Assembly: GCA_018714185.1 (NCBI GenBank)
Contig: DVNT01000047.1
Location: 1-64,000, forward strand
Source: Candidatus Aphodousia gallistercoris
GTDB taxonomy: Bacteria > Pseudomonadota > Gammaproteobacteria > Burkholderiales > Burkholderiaceae_F
Reading direction: 5' to 3'
DNA length: 64,000 nucleotides
A program made the position numbers and the translations under genes. The notes beneath the pieces were generated by a model that worked only from the letters and a program-made list of their open reading frames with translations, was not told where the DNA came from and ran no database searches. This document shows positions 1 to 7,530 of this stretch, piece after piece; within the stretch, counting starts at the first letter, position 1; the number at the start of each line of letters is the position of its first letter.

Positions 1-36
1 GTTAAATACGTAACTAGTATAACAAATAAAAAGAAA

Positions 37-79
37 ACTCGCAAGTCCAAAAAATGAATAAATTTGAGAACTTACGAGT
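37..79. repeat. Inverted repeat in the AT-rich left edge
   Basis: Two 10-base arms, ACTCGCAAGT (37-46) and ACTTACGAGT (70-79), are complementary at 9 of 10 positions across a 23-base spacer. They lie in the gene-free first 229 bases. A second imperfect hairpin with CGCAAA/TTTGCG arms lies at 175-205, just past the arsR stop, but has no T tract. I recognise nothing else in 1-229, and the role of either hairpin is unknown. Confidence 0.35.
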
Positions 80-229
80 ATTTTGGGGTGACAGCGATTT
101 GAACTACTTAACTATTTCTGCAAAATTTGGGGAACTATGGGAATGTCAAATTTTTGAAATGAATGAGAACACGCCGCAAATAGGTGTTTAAACCTGTAGT
201 TTGCGAAGTTGTCTTAACTCACCTTTTTA

Positions 230-610
230 TCATTCTCCGCCTTGAAAATCCCGACAAGACAAATGCATCACCCGCTCAATGATGTGATGCAATTCTTGCG
301 CCAACTCGGAATCGGCAGCGCGGTAAAACACTTCTTTTCCTTCCCTACGCGTTTGCACCAGGCCGCTAAATTTCAACAGTCGTAAATGGTGGGCCACCGC
401 CGGACTACTCATATCCATTAAAGACGCAATATTAATCACGCACTCCTCTGAGTGGCACAGCAACAAAAAAATCTTGCAGCGCACTGGATCGCTTAACTGC
501 TTAAACACCTGTGAGACTTGCTCAAAATTGGATGATTTCGGCAATGCGGCCACGGCGGCGCTATTTAAATGCCCATGCGTATGCGGCAAAGAATTTTCCA
601 GTTCGTTCAT
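230..610 (-). CDS. ArsR/SmtB-family metal-responsive repressor
   Basis: A 126-residue winged-helix repressor of the ArsR/SmtB family, usual length for the group. The recognition helix region reads SSPAVAHHLRLLKFSGLV, followed by the beta-hairpin wing (REGKEVFYRA). A cysteine in the EECVIN segment and a His-rich last helix (ELHHIIERVMHLSC) are plausible metal ligands, resembling the two site types known in CadC/SmtB proteins. It is transcribed away from the metal-binding protein and P-type ATPase, the usual arrangement for a repressor that leaves DNA when Zn, Cd or Pb binds. The metal is inferred from the neighbours. The matching inverted repeats in the shared intergenic region are probably its operators. 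Confidence 0.9.
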   Translation of the reverse strand: MNELENSLPHTHGHLNSAAVAALPKSSNFEQVSQVFKQLSDPVRCKIFLLLCHSEECVINIASLMDMSSPAVAHHLRLLKFSGLVQTRREGKEVFYRAADSELAQELHHIIERVMHLSCRDFQGGE

Positions 611-615
611 TTTTC

Positions 616-694
616 AATTAAAAGCCTATTTAATCTTGACAATATCCATCAACAGGATTATATTTCATTTTAATGATTAAACAAACATTTAATC
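616..694 (+). promoter_or_regulatory. Metal-inducible promoter with two operator copies
   Basis: A good sigma-70 promoter is visible: TTGACA (636-641), 17 bases, TATATT (659-664). It is bracketed by two copies of one inverted repeat, ATTAAA-N6-TTTAAT. The first (616-635) abuts the -35 box and the second (675-694, arms GATTAAA/TTTAATC) covers the expected transcription start. A third copy lies at 994-1013. ArsR-family repressors bind this kind of AT-rich dyad over promoters. Assignment to the neighbouring ArsR protein is inference from position. Confidence 0.75.
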
Positions 695-715
695 AAAGCA
701 TTTTTGGAGAACATC

Positions 716-934
716 ATGAAAAAAACCTATGAAATTGAAGTCGACTGCGCCAACTGCGCCCAATTGATGGAACAAGCGGCTTCCAAAGTCGAAGGCGTTG
801 CCTCTGTTGTCGTGAACTTTATGACGCAAAAAATGATTGTCGAGTTCAAAGAAGGGGCTGACGTTAAAACCGTTATGAAGCAGGTCCTAGCCGACTGCAA
901 AAAGGTCGAACCCGACTGCGAAATTGATCTCTAA
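716..934 (+). CDS. Small free-standing heavy-metal-associated (HMA) domain protein
   Basis: A 72-residue ferredoxin-fold metal-binding protein. I start it at the ATG at 716, which has a GGAG Shine-Dalgarno at 706-709; the tracked start at 704 is a TTG overlapping that site. The metal-binding loop is DCANC (CxxC preceded by Asp), the form typical of Zn/Cd/Pb HMA domains rather than Cu ones. Two further cysteines lie in the C-terminal stretch DCKKVEPDC. The ATPase downstream lacks an N-terminal HMA domain, so this protein probably supplies that function as a separate chaperone or sensor. Confidence 0.88.
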   Translation: MKKTYEIEVDCANCAQLMEQAASKVEGVASVVVNFMTQKMIVEFKEGADVKTVMKQVLADCKKVEPDCEIDL

Positions 935-948
935 GCATTCAATAAAAG

Positions 949-983
949 AAAAAAGCATCATTTTTTAAGGATGGTGCTTTTTT
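949..983 (+). terminator. Hairpin between the HMA gene and the ATPase gene
   Basis: AAAAAAGCATCA (949-960) pairs with TGGTGCTTTTTT (972-983) with one G-T wobble and an 11-base loop, ending in a T run. This is an intrinsic terminator or attenuator, so the small HMA protein would be made in excess over the pump. Confidence 0.75.
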
Positions 984-993
984 ACACAAAAAC

Positions 994-1013
994 AATTAAA
1001 CGATTGCTTAATT
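994..1013 (+). promoter_or_regulatory. Third operator copy before the P-type ATPase
   Basis: ATTAAA-N6-CTTAAT is the same dyad as the two around the upstream promoter with one base changed. It sits 17 bases before the ATPase start codon and just past the hairpin at 949-983. It may let the repressor control the ATPase gene separately. Confidence 0.55.
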
Positions 1014-1029
1014 TACAAAGGCAAGGGAA

Positions 1030-2916
1030 ATGAAGGCTAAACAAAAGAAGATGCTCATCCGCATCATTATCGCTGCGGTCTTACTAATTGCATTGGCTCT
1101 TTCTCCGGTCACCGGCTACTTGAGACTAGGCCTGTATTTGATCCCCTATTTGATTGTCGGCTATGACATTTTGCAAAAAGCCGGCAAGGGCATTTTAAAC
1201 GGTCGCATTTTCGATGAAAATTTCCTCATGACCGTAGCAACGTTGGGGGCTATTGCCATTGCGCTTTATGACAACACCGGCGATTACACCGAGGCGGTTG
1301 CCGTAATGCTTTTTTATCAGATCGGCGAATGGTTTCAAGGCTATGCCGTCGGCAAAAGCCGTAAAAATATTAGCGAATTGATGGATATTCGCCCTGACTA
1401 TGCCAACATTGAAAAAGACGGGCAACTGGTCCGCGTCGATCCCGATGAAGTGAAGATCGGTGATGTGATTGTGGTGCAACCCGGGGAAAAAGTTCCTTTG
1501 GACGGCATTGTCATCGAAGGTAAATCTAGCCTTAACACCAGTGCCCTCACAGGCGAAAGCGTGCCCCGCGGCATCGAAGCCGGGGCCGAGATCACCAGCG
1601 GTTGCATCAATTTGACGGGACTTTTAAAGATTCGCACCACAAAGCTTTTCGGCGAATCAACCGTTTCTCAAATTTTGGAATTGGTAGAAAATGCGAGCTC
1701 TCGCAAATCCCGTTCGGAAGCTTTCATCACTCGCTTTGCCCGCGTTTACACTCCGATCGTGTTTTTCAGTGCCTTGGCCTTAGCCATTATTCCGCCTCTG
1801 GTGCGTTTATTCGGCATGGGACTTGAGGCCGACTGGGACGACTGGATTTACCGCTCGCTCGTCTTTCTCGTCATCAGTTGCCCCTGTGCTTTGGTGATCA
1901 GTATTCCGTTGAGCTTTTTCGCCGGCATCGGCGGTGCAAGCAAGGAGGGCATTCTCGTCAAAGGCTCCAACTACTTGGAAGCGCTCTCGGAGGCCACGAT
2001 CCTTGTCTTTGACAAAACCGGCACCATGACTCAAGGCGTCTTTGAAGTCACCGACATTCACCACAGCACTATTGATGATGCCAAACTCATTGAACTGGCC
2101 GCCTTGGCAGAAAGCTCCTCTTCGCATCCCATCAGCAAGAGCCTGCAAAAAGCCTACGGCAAGGCAATTGACCGCAACCGCATCAAAAACGTGCAGGAAA
2201 TCAGCGGCGAAGGCGTTATCGCTACCGTTGACCGCATCCAAGTCGCCGCCGGCAACGAAAAACTCATGCGACGCTTGGGTGTTGAACCGATCTCTTGCCA
2301 CTCTGTCGGCACCATTGTTCACATGGCTCTTGACGGAAAGTATGCCGGCCACATCGTGATCGCAGACCGCATCAAGCCCCACGCGGCCGAGGCCATCCGC
2401 GAAGCCAAGAAGGCGGGCGTGAAAAAGACGGTCATGCTCACGGGCGATACGCGCAAAGTCGGTGAAAAGGTGGCCGCCGAACTGGGCATCGATGAGGTTC
2501 GTGCCGAACTGATGCCGGCCGATAAAGTCACTATTGTGGAAGAATTAATCGCGCAAAATAAAGGCAAGCAAAAACTCGCCTTTGTGGGCGATGGAATCAA
2601 TGATGCACCGGTTCTTTCTCGTGCCGATATCGGCATCGCGATGGGCGCGATGGGCTCTGATGCCGCCATTGAGGCCGCCGATGTCGTCTTGATGGATGAC
2701 GATCCGCTAAAAATTGCCAAGGGCATCAAAATCTCTCGCAAGTGCCTTGCCATTGTGAAAGAAAACATTTGGTTTGCCATCGGCATCAAAGTAGCTTGCC
2801 TTATTCTCGGCGCCTTCGGTCTTGCCAATATGTGGATGGCTATTTTTGCCGACGTCGGCGTCATGATTCTGGCGATTCTAAACGCCATTCGAGCGCTCTT
2901 TGTCAAAAATCTGTAG
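1030..2916 (+). CDS. Zn/Cd/Pb-translocating P-type ATPase without N-terminal HMA domain
   Basis: A 628-residue P1B-type ATPase of the ZntA/CadA family that exports divalent soft metals from the cytoplasm. Seen in order: N-terminal membrane helices, actuator motif TGES (about residue 174), the transmembrane metal site CPC (284-286), the phosphorylated aspartate in DKTGTM (D328), the SSSHP motif of the nucleotide domain, the hinge GDGIND, and two C-terminal helices. The HMA domain usual in this family is absent and is encoded separately just upstream. CPC plus the separate DCxxC protein favour Zn/Cd/Pb over Cu. It is the last gene of the metal-resistance unit. Confidence 0.95.
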   Translation: MKAKQKKMLIRIIIAAVLLIALALSPVTGYLRLGLYLIPYLIVGYDILQKAGKGILNGRIFDENFLMTVATLGAIAIALYDNTGDYTEAVAVMLFYQIGEWFQGYAVGKSRKNISELMDIRPDYANIEKDGQLVRVDPDEVKIGDVIVVQPGEKVPLDGIVIEGKSSLNTSALTGESVPRGIEAGAEITSGCINLTGLLKIRTTKLFGESTVSQILELVENASSRKSRSEAFITRFARVYTPIVFFSALALAIIPPLVRLFGMGLEADWDDWIYRSLVFLVISCPCALVISIPLSFFAGIGGASKEGILVKGSNYLEALSEATILVFDKTGTMTQGVFEVTDIHHSTIDDAKLIELAALAESSSSHPISKSLQKAYGKAIDRNRIKNVQEISGEGVIATVDRIQVAAGNEKLMRRLGVEPISCHSVGTIVHMALDGKYAGHIVIADRIKPHAAEAIREAKKAGVKKTVMLTGDTRKVGEKVAAELGIDEVRAELMPADKVTIVEELIAQNKGKQKLAFVGDGINDAPVLSRADIGIAMGAMGSDAAIEAADVVLMDDDPLKIAKGIKISRKCLAIVKENIWFAIGIKVACLILGAFGLANMWMAIFADVGVMILAILNAIRALFVKNL

Positions 2917-2924
2917 CGATTTCC

Positions 2925-2979
2925 GACTCCCTCGCAACAAGACGCGGCAAAGCGGCTAGCGTTTGCGCGGGAGTCTTTT
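2925..2979 (+). terminator. Terminator after the P-type ATPase
   Basis: GACTCCC (2925-2931) pairs with GGGAGTC (2969-2975), followed by TTTT. The loop is long (about 37 bases) with a further GC pair inside. It ends the metal-resistance unit. Confidence 0.6.
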
Positions 2980-3068
2980 CCCTCGGCCGACAAGTCATCA
3001 GTTCACTCAAACCTTGACTTTTCTGATACATTAAGACCATCTTTTGCATTGCCGCCGCCGGAGACCAT

Positions 3069-4031
3069 ATGGATATTTCCCATGATGATTTGCGTTTTTT
3101 CCTCTCTCTTTGGGAAACCCGTAGTTTGAGCCGAACTGCCCAAAAGTTAAATCTTACCCTGCCTACGGCCTCGCGCCGCATGGCAAAACTAAGGGCCATT
3201 TTCCAAGACTCTTGCTTTATCCGCTCGCCTCAAGGCCTGCTGCCTACAGCCTTGACCGAAGAAATTATCGACCAAATACGCCGGGCCGATTCCGACCTAA
3301 GCGCGCTCGTCAAGCAAAAGCCGTTCGATCCGGCGCAACTCAAACGAGTCATTCGCATTGCAACGCCTGACAACGCCATTCCCTACCTGCTCAACCACGT
3401 CCTCAAGGCTCTTGTGGAGCGCGCCCCGCACTCAACGGTCGTTCTGTCTCACAGCGATAGCGGCAATTTTGATTTGCTTCAAAAAGGCAGGCTCGACTTC
3501 ATCATTTATCCCAAGTCGCTTCTGCCGAGCGGCCATCACTACATGCCGCTGCACGTTTTCGAACAAGTCATTGTTGTTCGAAAAGGCCACCCGCTGATAG
3601 AAACATTCCGCCAAAAAGGGCACCTGAGTGCGGAAGATCTTAGCCGTTACGGCCGCGTGCTTATCAATGACAACTATGCAGACCGGCTCGAGGGAGGGAT
3701 CTTTATCAGTAGTTACGACCGGCACTTCTCCAACGACACCGTTCAAAAAAATAAAATCGTACTTCCATATTTTTTAGGTGCCCCATACTTTCTGGAAAAC
3801 ACGGATTTCACATTGACCCTACCGAAAGAAACGGCAGAAAAAATTGTTGAACGCAATCCCCGACTCAGCCTTTTGCCCAACCCGCTGGCGAAACAAAACT
3901 CCATTGTGACATGTCTTTTTTGGCATGACAGAAGCCATCATGATCCGGCCATGCAGTGGGTCAGAAGCCTTTTCAAAATGTTCAGCCAAACCGATATTGC
4001 AGCCGAAATGGAGCATCAAAATCACTTTTAA
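3069..4031 (+). CDS. LysR-family transcriptional regulator, probable regulator of assT
   Basis: A 320-residue LysR-type regulator of normal length. Residues 1-60 form the winged helix-turn-helix (SLSRTAQKLNLTLPTASRRM), and the rest is the periplasmic-binding-protein-like effector domain. It starts at an ATG at 3069 after GGAG. It lies about 130 bases upstream of the sulfotransferase gene on the same strand, so control of assT-dsbL-dsbI is a reasonable guess. LysR regulators more often act on divergent genes, so this is not certain. The effector is unknown; a phenolic compound would fit the neighbour. Confidence 0.88.
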   Translation: MDISHDDLRFFLSLWETRSLSRTAQKLNLTLPTASRRMAKLRAIFQDSCFIRSPQGLLPTALTEEIIDQIRRADSDLSALVKQKPFDPAQLKRVIRIATPDNAIPYLLNHVLKALVERAPHSTVVLSHSDSGNFDLLQKGRLDFIIYPKSLLPSGHHYMPLHVFEQVIVVRKGHPLIETFRQKGHLSAEDLSRYGRVLINDNYADRLEGGIFISSYDRHFSNDTVQKNKIVLPYFLGAPYFLENTDFTLTLPKETAEKIVERNPRLSLLPNPLAKQNSIVTCLFWHDRSHHDPAMQWVRSLFKMFSQTDIAAEMEHQNHF

Positions 4032-4162
4032 AATTTGAAAATCCGTTCTTCGTTTTTTATCAAAATTCGCAGGATTATTCCGTCTACGCCTCAGCCAAAG
4101 GCCCTCTTACACTAAAAAAGCCTATTTTCAATCCCGCCGGGATTTTCTCTAAGAGGACACTT

Positions 4163-5980
4163 ATGCTGATTAAAAAACTTGCTCCGGTTGCCTTGGCCGT
4201 TGCCTTGGCAACAACCGCTCTGCCGATGACAGCCCTTGCCTCCGGTGCTGCCTCAGGTCCTGCCGTGGCCTTCTACACTCAAGGCAATCTCGGTGAGGTT
4301 GTCATGAATCCCTACCAAATCGCCCCGCTGACGGCCGTTATTAAAAACGGCGGCTACGGTATTGAAGAAGCCACCGTGCGCATCGTTCCGAAAAAAGACG
4401 GTCAGGAAATCAAGTACACCGTCTCCAAGCGCCAACTGTTGACGCACGGCGGCGTTCCGGTCTTCGGCCTTTATCCGGACTACGTCAATACGGTGGAAGT
4501 CTCCTACACGAGAAATTTCAACGGCAAGCTTGAAAAGTTCAACGACACATACACCATGTATGCGCCGCCCGTCTACACGGAAACCAACGGCATGCCGAGC
4601 CTGAAGTCTACGATGTTCAAGACCAAGGTCATTAAGTCGGACCCTGCCTTCGGCGATCGGCTCTATCTGGTCAATAACCTCCTGCAAAACTTTGCCAAAG
4701 CAAGCCGCACGGTCTGGAACAATCCCTCGGGCGGGGCTTTGCAATGGAACTTCTACCCCCAAAATGCCATCATCGACAGCAAAGGCGAAGTCCGTTGGTA
4801 CATGCGCGTTGAACCGATTTATGACGTGGAATCGGTCTTTCATTCCGGCGTGATGATGGGCTTTCAGCAAGACCAAGACGGCAACATCACTTGGGGTTAC
4901 GGCCAGCGTTATGCCAAGTACGACTTGATGGGGCGCGAAGTGTACAACCGCCGCTTGCCTCCGGCTTATGCCGACTTCTCCCACTCCTTTGATAACGGCC
5001 AAAACGGCCACGCCTTCTTGCGCGTGTCTTCGTCAGACTATCGCCGACCGGACGGCAAGCGGGTACACACGGTTCGCGACGTAATCGTTGAACTTGACGA
5101 ACAAGGTCAAGTGGTTGACGAATGGCGCCTGTGGGAAAGCTTGGATTCATACCGCGATAATGTCTTAAAGGTCATGGACCAAGGGGCCGTATGCTTGAAT
5201 TTGGACGCAAGCAAGGCCGGTCAAACCCTCTCGGCTGAAGACTTGGCCAAGATGGACGACAGCAACGACTTCGGCGATATTACCGGCTCCGGTCCGGGCC
5301 GCAACTGGGCTCACGTCAATTCCGTTGATTACGACCCGAGCGATGACTCGATCATCATCTCCTCTCGCCACCAATCGGCTATCGTCAAGATCGGCCGTGA
5401 TAAGAAGGTTAAATGGATTTTGGCTTCGCCCGAAGGCTGGAAGGGCGATCTTGCCAAGAAGGTGTTGACCCCGGTGGACAACAAAGGCAAGAAGATCCAG
5501 TGCGAAAACTCCGTCTGCCAAGGCTCCTTTGATTGGACCTGGACGCAACACACGGCCTTCCGTATCGATGAAAAGTCCAACAAGGACGTGATTTACATCA
5601 CCGCTTTCGATAACGGCGACGGCCGCCACATGGAGCAACCCGCCCTGCCCACGATGAAATATAGCCGTGCCGTTGTCTACAAGATCGACCAAAAGAAGAT
5701 GACTGTCGAACAAATTTGGGAGTACGGCAAGGAACGCGGCATTGATTGGTATAGCCCTGTCACTTCGCTTACGAAATACTTTGCCGATAAAGACTCCGTC
5801 ATGGTCTACTCGGCGACAGCCGGCATGGGCGCAAAATTCTCCAACGACGTGGCTCCGCACCCCTACATTGAAGAATTCAAGTGGGGTGCCAAGGAACCGT
5901 CCGTTGAAATCCAACTGCTCGATACCATGGGCTACCAAGCCATGCCGGTGAGCCTGGATAAGGCCTTTAATACGAAGTAA
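4163..5980 (+). CDS. assT: Periplasmic arylsulfate sulfotransferase AssT
   Basis: A 605-residue PAPS-independent aryl sulfotransferase that moves sulfate from one phenolic sulfate ester to another phenol in the periplasm. I start it at the ATG at 4163 behind AAGAGGA, which gives a clean Sec signal peptide (about residues 1-27, ending TALASG); the tracked ORF start is too early. The motif WTWTQHTAF carries the likely catalytic histidine (H463), matching the transiently sulfated His of E. coli AssT. Two nearby cysteines (C447, C452) sit where the family forms its disulfide. DsbL and DsbI follow directly, as in uropathogenic E. coli. Length agrees with the family (about 600). Confidence 0.96.
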   Translation: MLIKKLAPVALAVALATTALPMTALASGAASGPAVAFYTQGNLGEVVMNPYQIAPLTAVIKNGGYGIEEATVRIVPKKDGQEIKYTVSKRQLLTHGGVPVFGLYPDYVNTVEVSYTRNFNGKLEKFNDTYTMYAPPVYTETNGMPSLKSTMFKTKVIKSDPAFGDRLYLVNNLLQNFAKASRTVWNNPSGGALQWNFYPQNAIIDSKGEVRWYMRVEPIYDVESVFHSGVMMGFQQDQDGNITWGYGQRYAKYDLMGREVYNRRLPPAYADFSHSFDNGQNGHAFLRVSSSDYRRPDGKRVHTVRDVIVELDEQGQVVDEWRLWESLDSYRDNVLKVMDQGAVCLNLDASKAGQTLSAEDLAKMDDSNDFGDITGSGPGRNWAHVNSVDYDPSDDSIIISSRHQSAIVKIGRDKKVKWILASPEGWKGDLAKKVLTPVDNKGKKIQCENSVCQGSFDWTWTQHTAFRIDEKSNKDVIYITAFDNGDGRHMEQPALPTMKYSRAVVYKIDQKKMTVEQIWEYGKERGIDWYSPVTSLTKYFADKDSVMVYSATAGMGAKFSNDVAPHPYIEEFKWGAKEPSVEIQLLDTMGYQAMPVSLDKAFNTK

Positions 5981-5993
5981 ACACTTTTCTGAC

Positions 5994-6033
5994 AGAGGGC
6001 AAGGTTTTTGCTCCTTGCCTTGCCCTCTTTTTC
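5994..6033 (+). terminator. Terminator between assT and dsbL
   Basis: A perfect 11-bp stem, AGAGGGCAAGG (5994-6004) with CCTTGCCCTCT (6018-6028), runs into a T tract. It lies inside the assT-dsbL gap, so most transcripts probably stop after assT and dsbL/dsbI are made at a lower level by read-through. Confidence 0.9.
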
Positions 6034-6070
6034 ATCCCGAATCACTCAAACTTATGCAAAGGAATTCATT

Positions 6071-6727
6071 ATGTTACGTCGTCAATTCTTAGCCATGGCC
6101 GCTGCAGCGGCAATCGGTACGGTCGCCTCTATGCCTGCCATGGCCTTGACCGAGGGTACCGACTATGTCGTGCTCGAAAATCCGGTCCCCAACGCTGAAA
6201 ATACCGTTATCAAAGTCTTCAGTTACGACTGCCCCTTCTGCTTTAAGTATGCCCAGGCTGTTGACAAGGCCGTTTTGGACCAAGTCCCGGAAATGCAATT
6301 TACGCCCTTTCACTTAAAGACCAAGGGCAAGTATGGCATTCAAGGCTCGCAGCTGCTTGCCGTTGCCTTAGTCAAGGATGAAGCGGCCGGCCTTAAACCC
6401 TTGGATCCGAATTCCAACTTCCACAAGGTAGAAATGGGGCTTTATAACGCCTATCACGTGAAAAAAGAACGCTGGGATGACGGAGCCGACGCCTTTATTG
6501 ACACCGGCTTAAAGGCAGCCGGCTGGGACCGGGCACAGTTTGACAAGGATGTGCAGGACCCCAAGGTACAAGCGTTGATCGAGCGTTGGGAAGTTTCCTA
6601 TCCGATCGCCAAAATCCAAGGCGTCCCGGCCTATGTTGTCAACGGCAAGTATCTGCTAAAGACCGCCCGCATCACGAGCTTGGACGGTATGGCAGCTTCC
6701 ATTCGTGAACTCTCCGCCAAGAAATAA
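6071..6727 (+). CDS. dsbL: DsbL, thiol-disulfide oxidoreductase dedicated to AssT
   Basis: A 218-residue DsbA-like thioredoxin-fold protein. The active site is CPFC (residues 54-57), the unusual form known for E. coli DsbL in place of the CPHC of DsbA; it makes DsbL a strong oxidant acting on AssT. The start chosen is the ATG at 6071 behind GGAATT; the tracked start at 6008 lies inside the terminator. The N-terminus MLRRQFLAMAAAAAIG carries a twin arginine followed by x-F-L, so export by Tat rather than Sec is possible. A cis-proline segment (QGVPAYVVNG) is present. Partner DsbI follows after 12 bases. Confidence 0.93.
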   Translation: MLRRQFLAMAAAAAIGTVASMPAMALTEGTDYVVLENPVPNAENTVIKVFSYDCPFCFKYAQAVDKAVLDQVPEMQFTPFHLKTKGKYGIQGSQLLAVALVKDEAAGLKPLDPNSNFHKVEMGLYNAYHVKKERWDDGADAFIDTGLKAAGWDRAQFDKDVQDPKVQALIERWEVSYPIAKIQGVPAYVVNGKYLLKTARITSLDGMAASIRELSAKK

Positions 6728-6739
6728 GGAAACACGTCC

Positions 6740-7405
6740 ATGAAAGGGTTCTGTTCACGCTTTAAAAAAGATCCGTGGGGAACGCTCGCAGACTGGCAGG
6801 ACACGCGCGAGCCGTGGCTGCTATTTGCCGCGACCTCCATCATTTTGGTCTTGCTCGCCCACTATTTATTCCAAAATTGGCTTCATATGTTGCCGTGCGA
6901 ACAGTGCGTCTACATCCGCTACGGCAATATCGTGATGGCTATCGGCGGTTTTATCGTTGCCATCAAGCCAAAACTGATTTGGACGAAAATCGTCGGCATC
7001 GGCGTCTTCCTTTACGGTCTGATTTACACCATGATGTGCTCCTGGAAACTCATGGGAATTCATGATGCCGTCCACTCGGACGATCCGATGGCCATGTTCG
7101 GGATGCAAGGCTGCTCGACCGAACCCACATACCACTTCGGTCTTCCGTTAGATAAGTGGTGGCCGGACTGGTTCAAGCAAACCGGCGATTGCGGCTATGA
7201 CGCGCCTGTGGTGCCGGACGGCACTCAGCTCGGTGACTTCCAACGCTGGCTCATTGAGATTTATCAAGCCAGCGACGGTTGGTATCTCTTTCCGCAATGG
7301 AAATTCATGGATATGGCCGAATGCTGCATGCTAGCGTGCGTGTGCTACGCCGCACTCTTGGCGGCTTTGATGATCGGCTGCTTTATCCGCTCGCGTCGCG
7401 CCTAA
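6740..7405 (+). CDS. dsbI: DsbI, inner-membrane DsbB-like reoxidant of DsbL
   Basis: A 221-residue DsbB-family membrane protein that returns DsbL to the oxidised state and hands electrons to quinone. Four hydrophobic segments are visible. The first cysteine pair is CEQC after the first helix, and the second pair (GCSTEP and GDCGYD) lies in the large periplasmic loop; both match the two redox pairs of DsbB proteins. The long loop and the position directly behind dsbL identify it as DsbI rather than housekeeping DsbB. Confidence 0.93.
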   Translation: MKGFCSRFKKDPWGTLADWQDTREPWLLFAATSIILVLLAHYLFQNWLHMLPCEQCVYIRYGNIVMAIGGFIVAIKPKLIWTKIVGIGVFLYGLIYTMMCSWKLMGIHDAVHSDDPMAMFGMQGCSTEPTYHFGLPLDKWWPDWFKQTGDCGYDAPVVPDGTQLGDFQRWLIEIYQASDGWYLFPQWKFMDMAECCMLACVCYAALLAALMIGCFIRSRRA

Positions 7406-7420
7406 CCGAGCTTTCACTTC

Positions 7421-7455
7421 GAGCGTTTCTCTCAGACGAAGAGAAACGCTCTTTT
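7421..7455 (+). terminator. Terminator after dsbI
   Basis: A perfect 11-bp stem, GAGCGTTTCTC (7421-7431) with GAGAAACGCTC (7441-7451), is followed by TTTT. It closes the assT-dsbL-dsbI cluster. Confidence 0.92.
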
Positions 7456-7496
7456 CCCATAGAAAAAACATATCAGCCCCCATAAAAAAGAAGTAT

Positions 7497-7526
7497 TTGA
7501 CGAGATCTTTCATTCTTTCCTATACT
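7497..7526 (+). promoter_or_regulatory. Promoter of the long leader RNA before the ABC transporter
   Basis: TTGACG (7497-7502), 18 bases, TATACT (7521-7526). The predicted start is near 7533, about 400 bases before the permease start codon, so the transcript has a very long untranslated leader. Confidence 0.65.
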
Positions 7527-7530
7527 CATT

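Noticed and set aside
1807-2382. Minus-strand ORF inside the P-type ATPase gene
   Set aside because: It is the reverse reading of a fully conserved ATPase domain and has no features of its own.
3956-4162. Extended N-terminus of AssT in the ORF track
   Set aside because: The extra 69 residues overlap the LysR gene and precede a good Shine-Dalgarno plus signal peptide at 4163.
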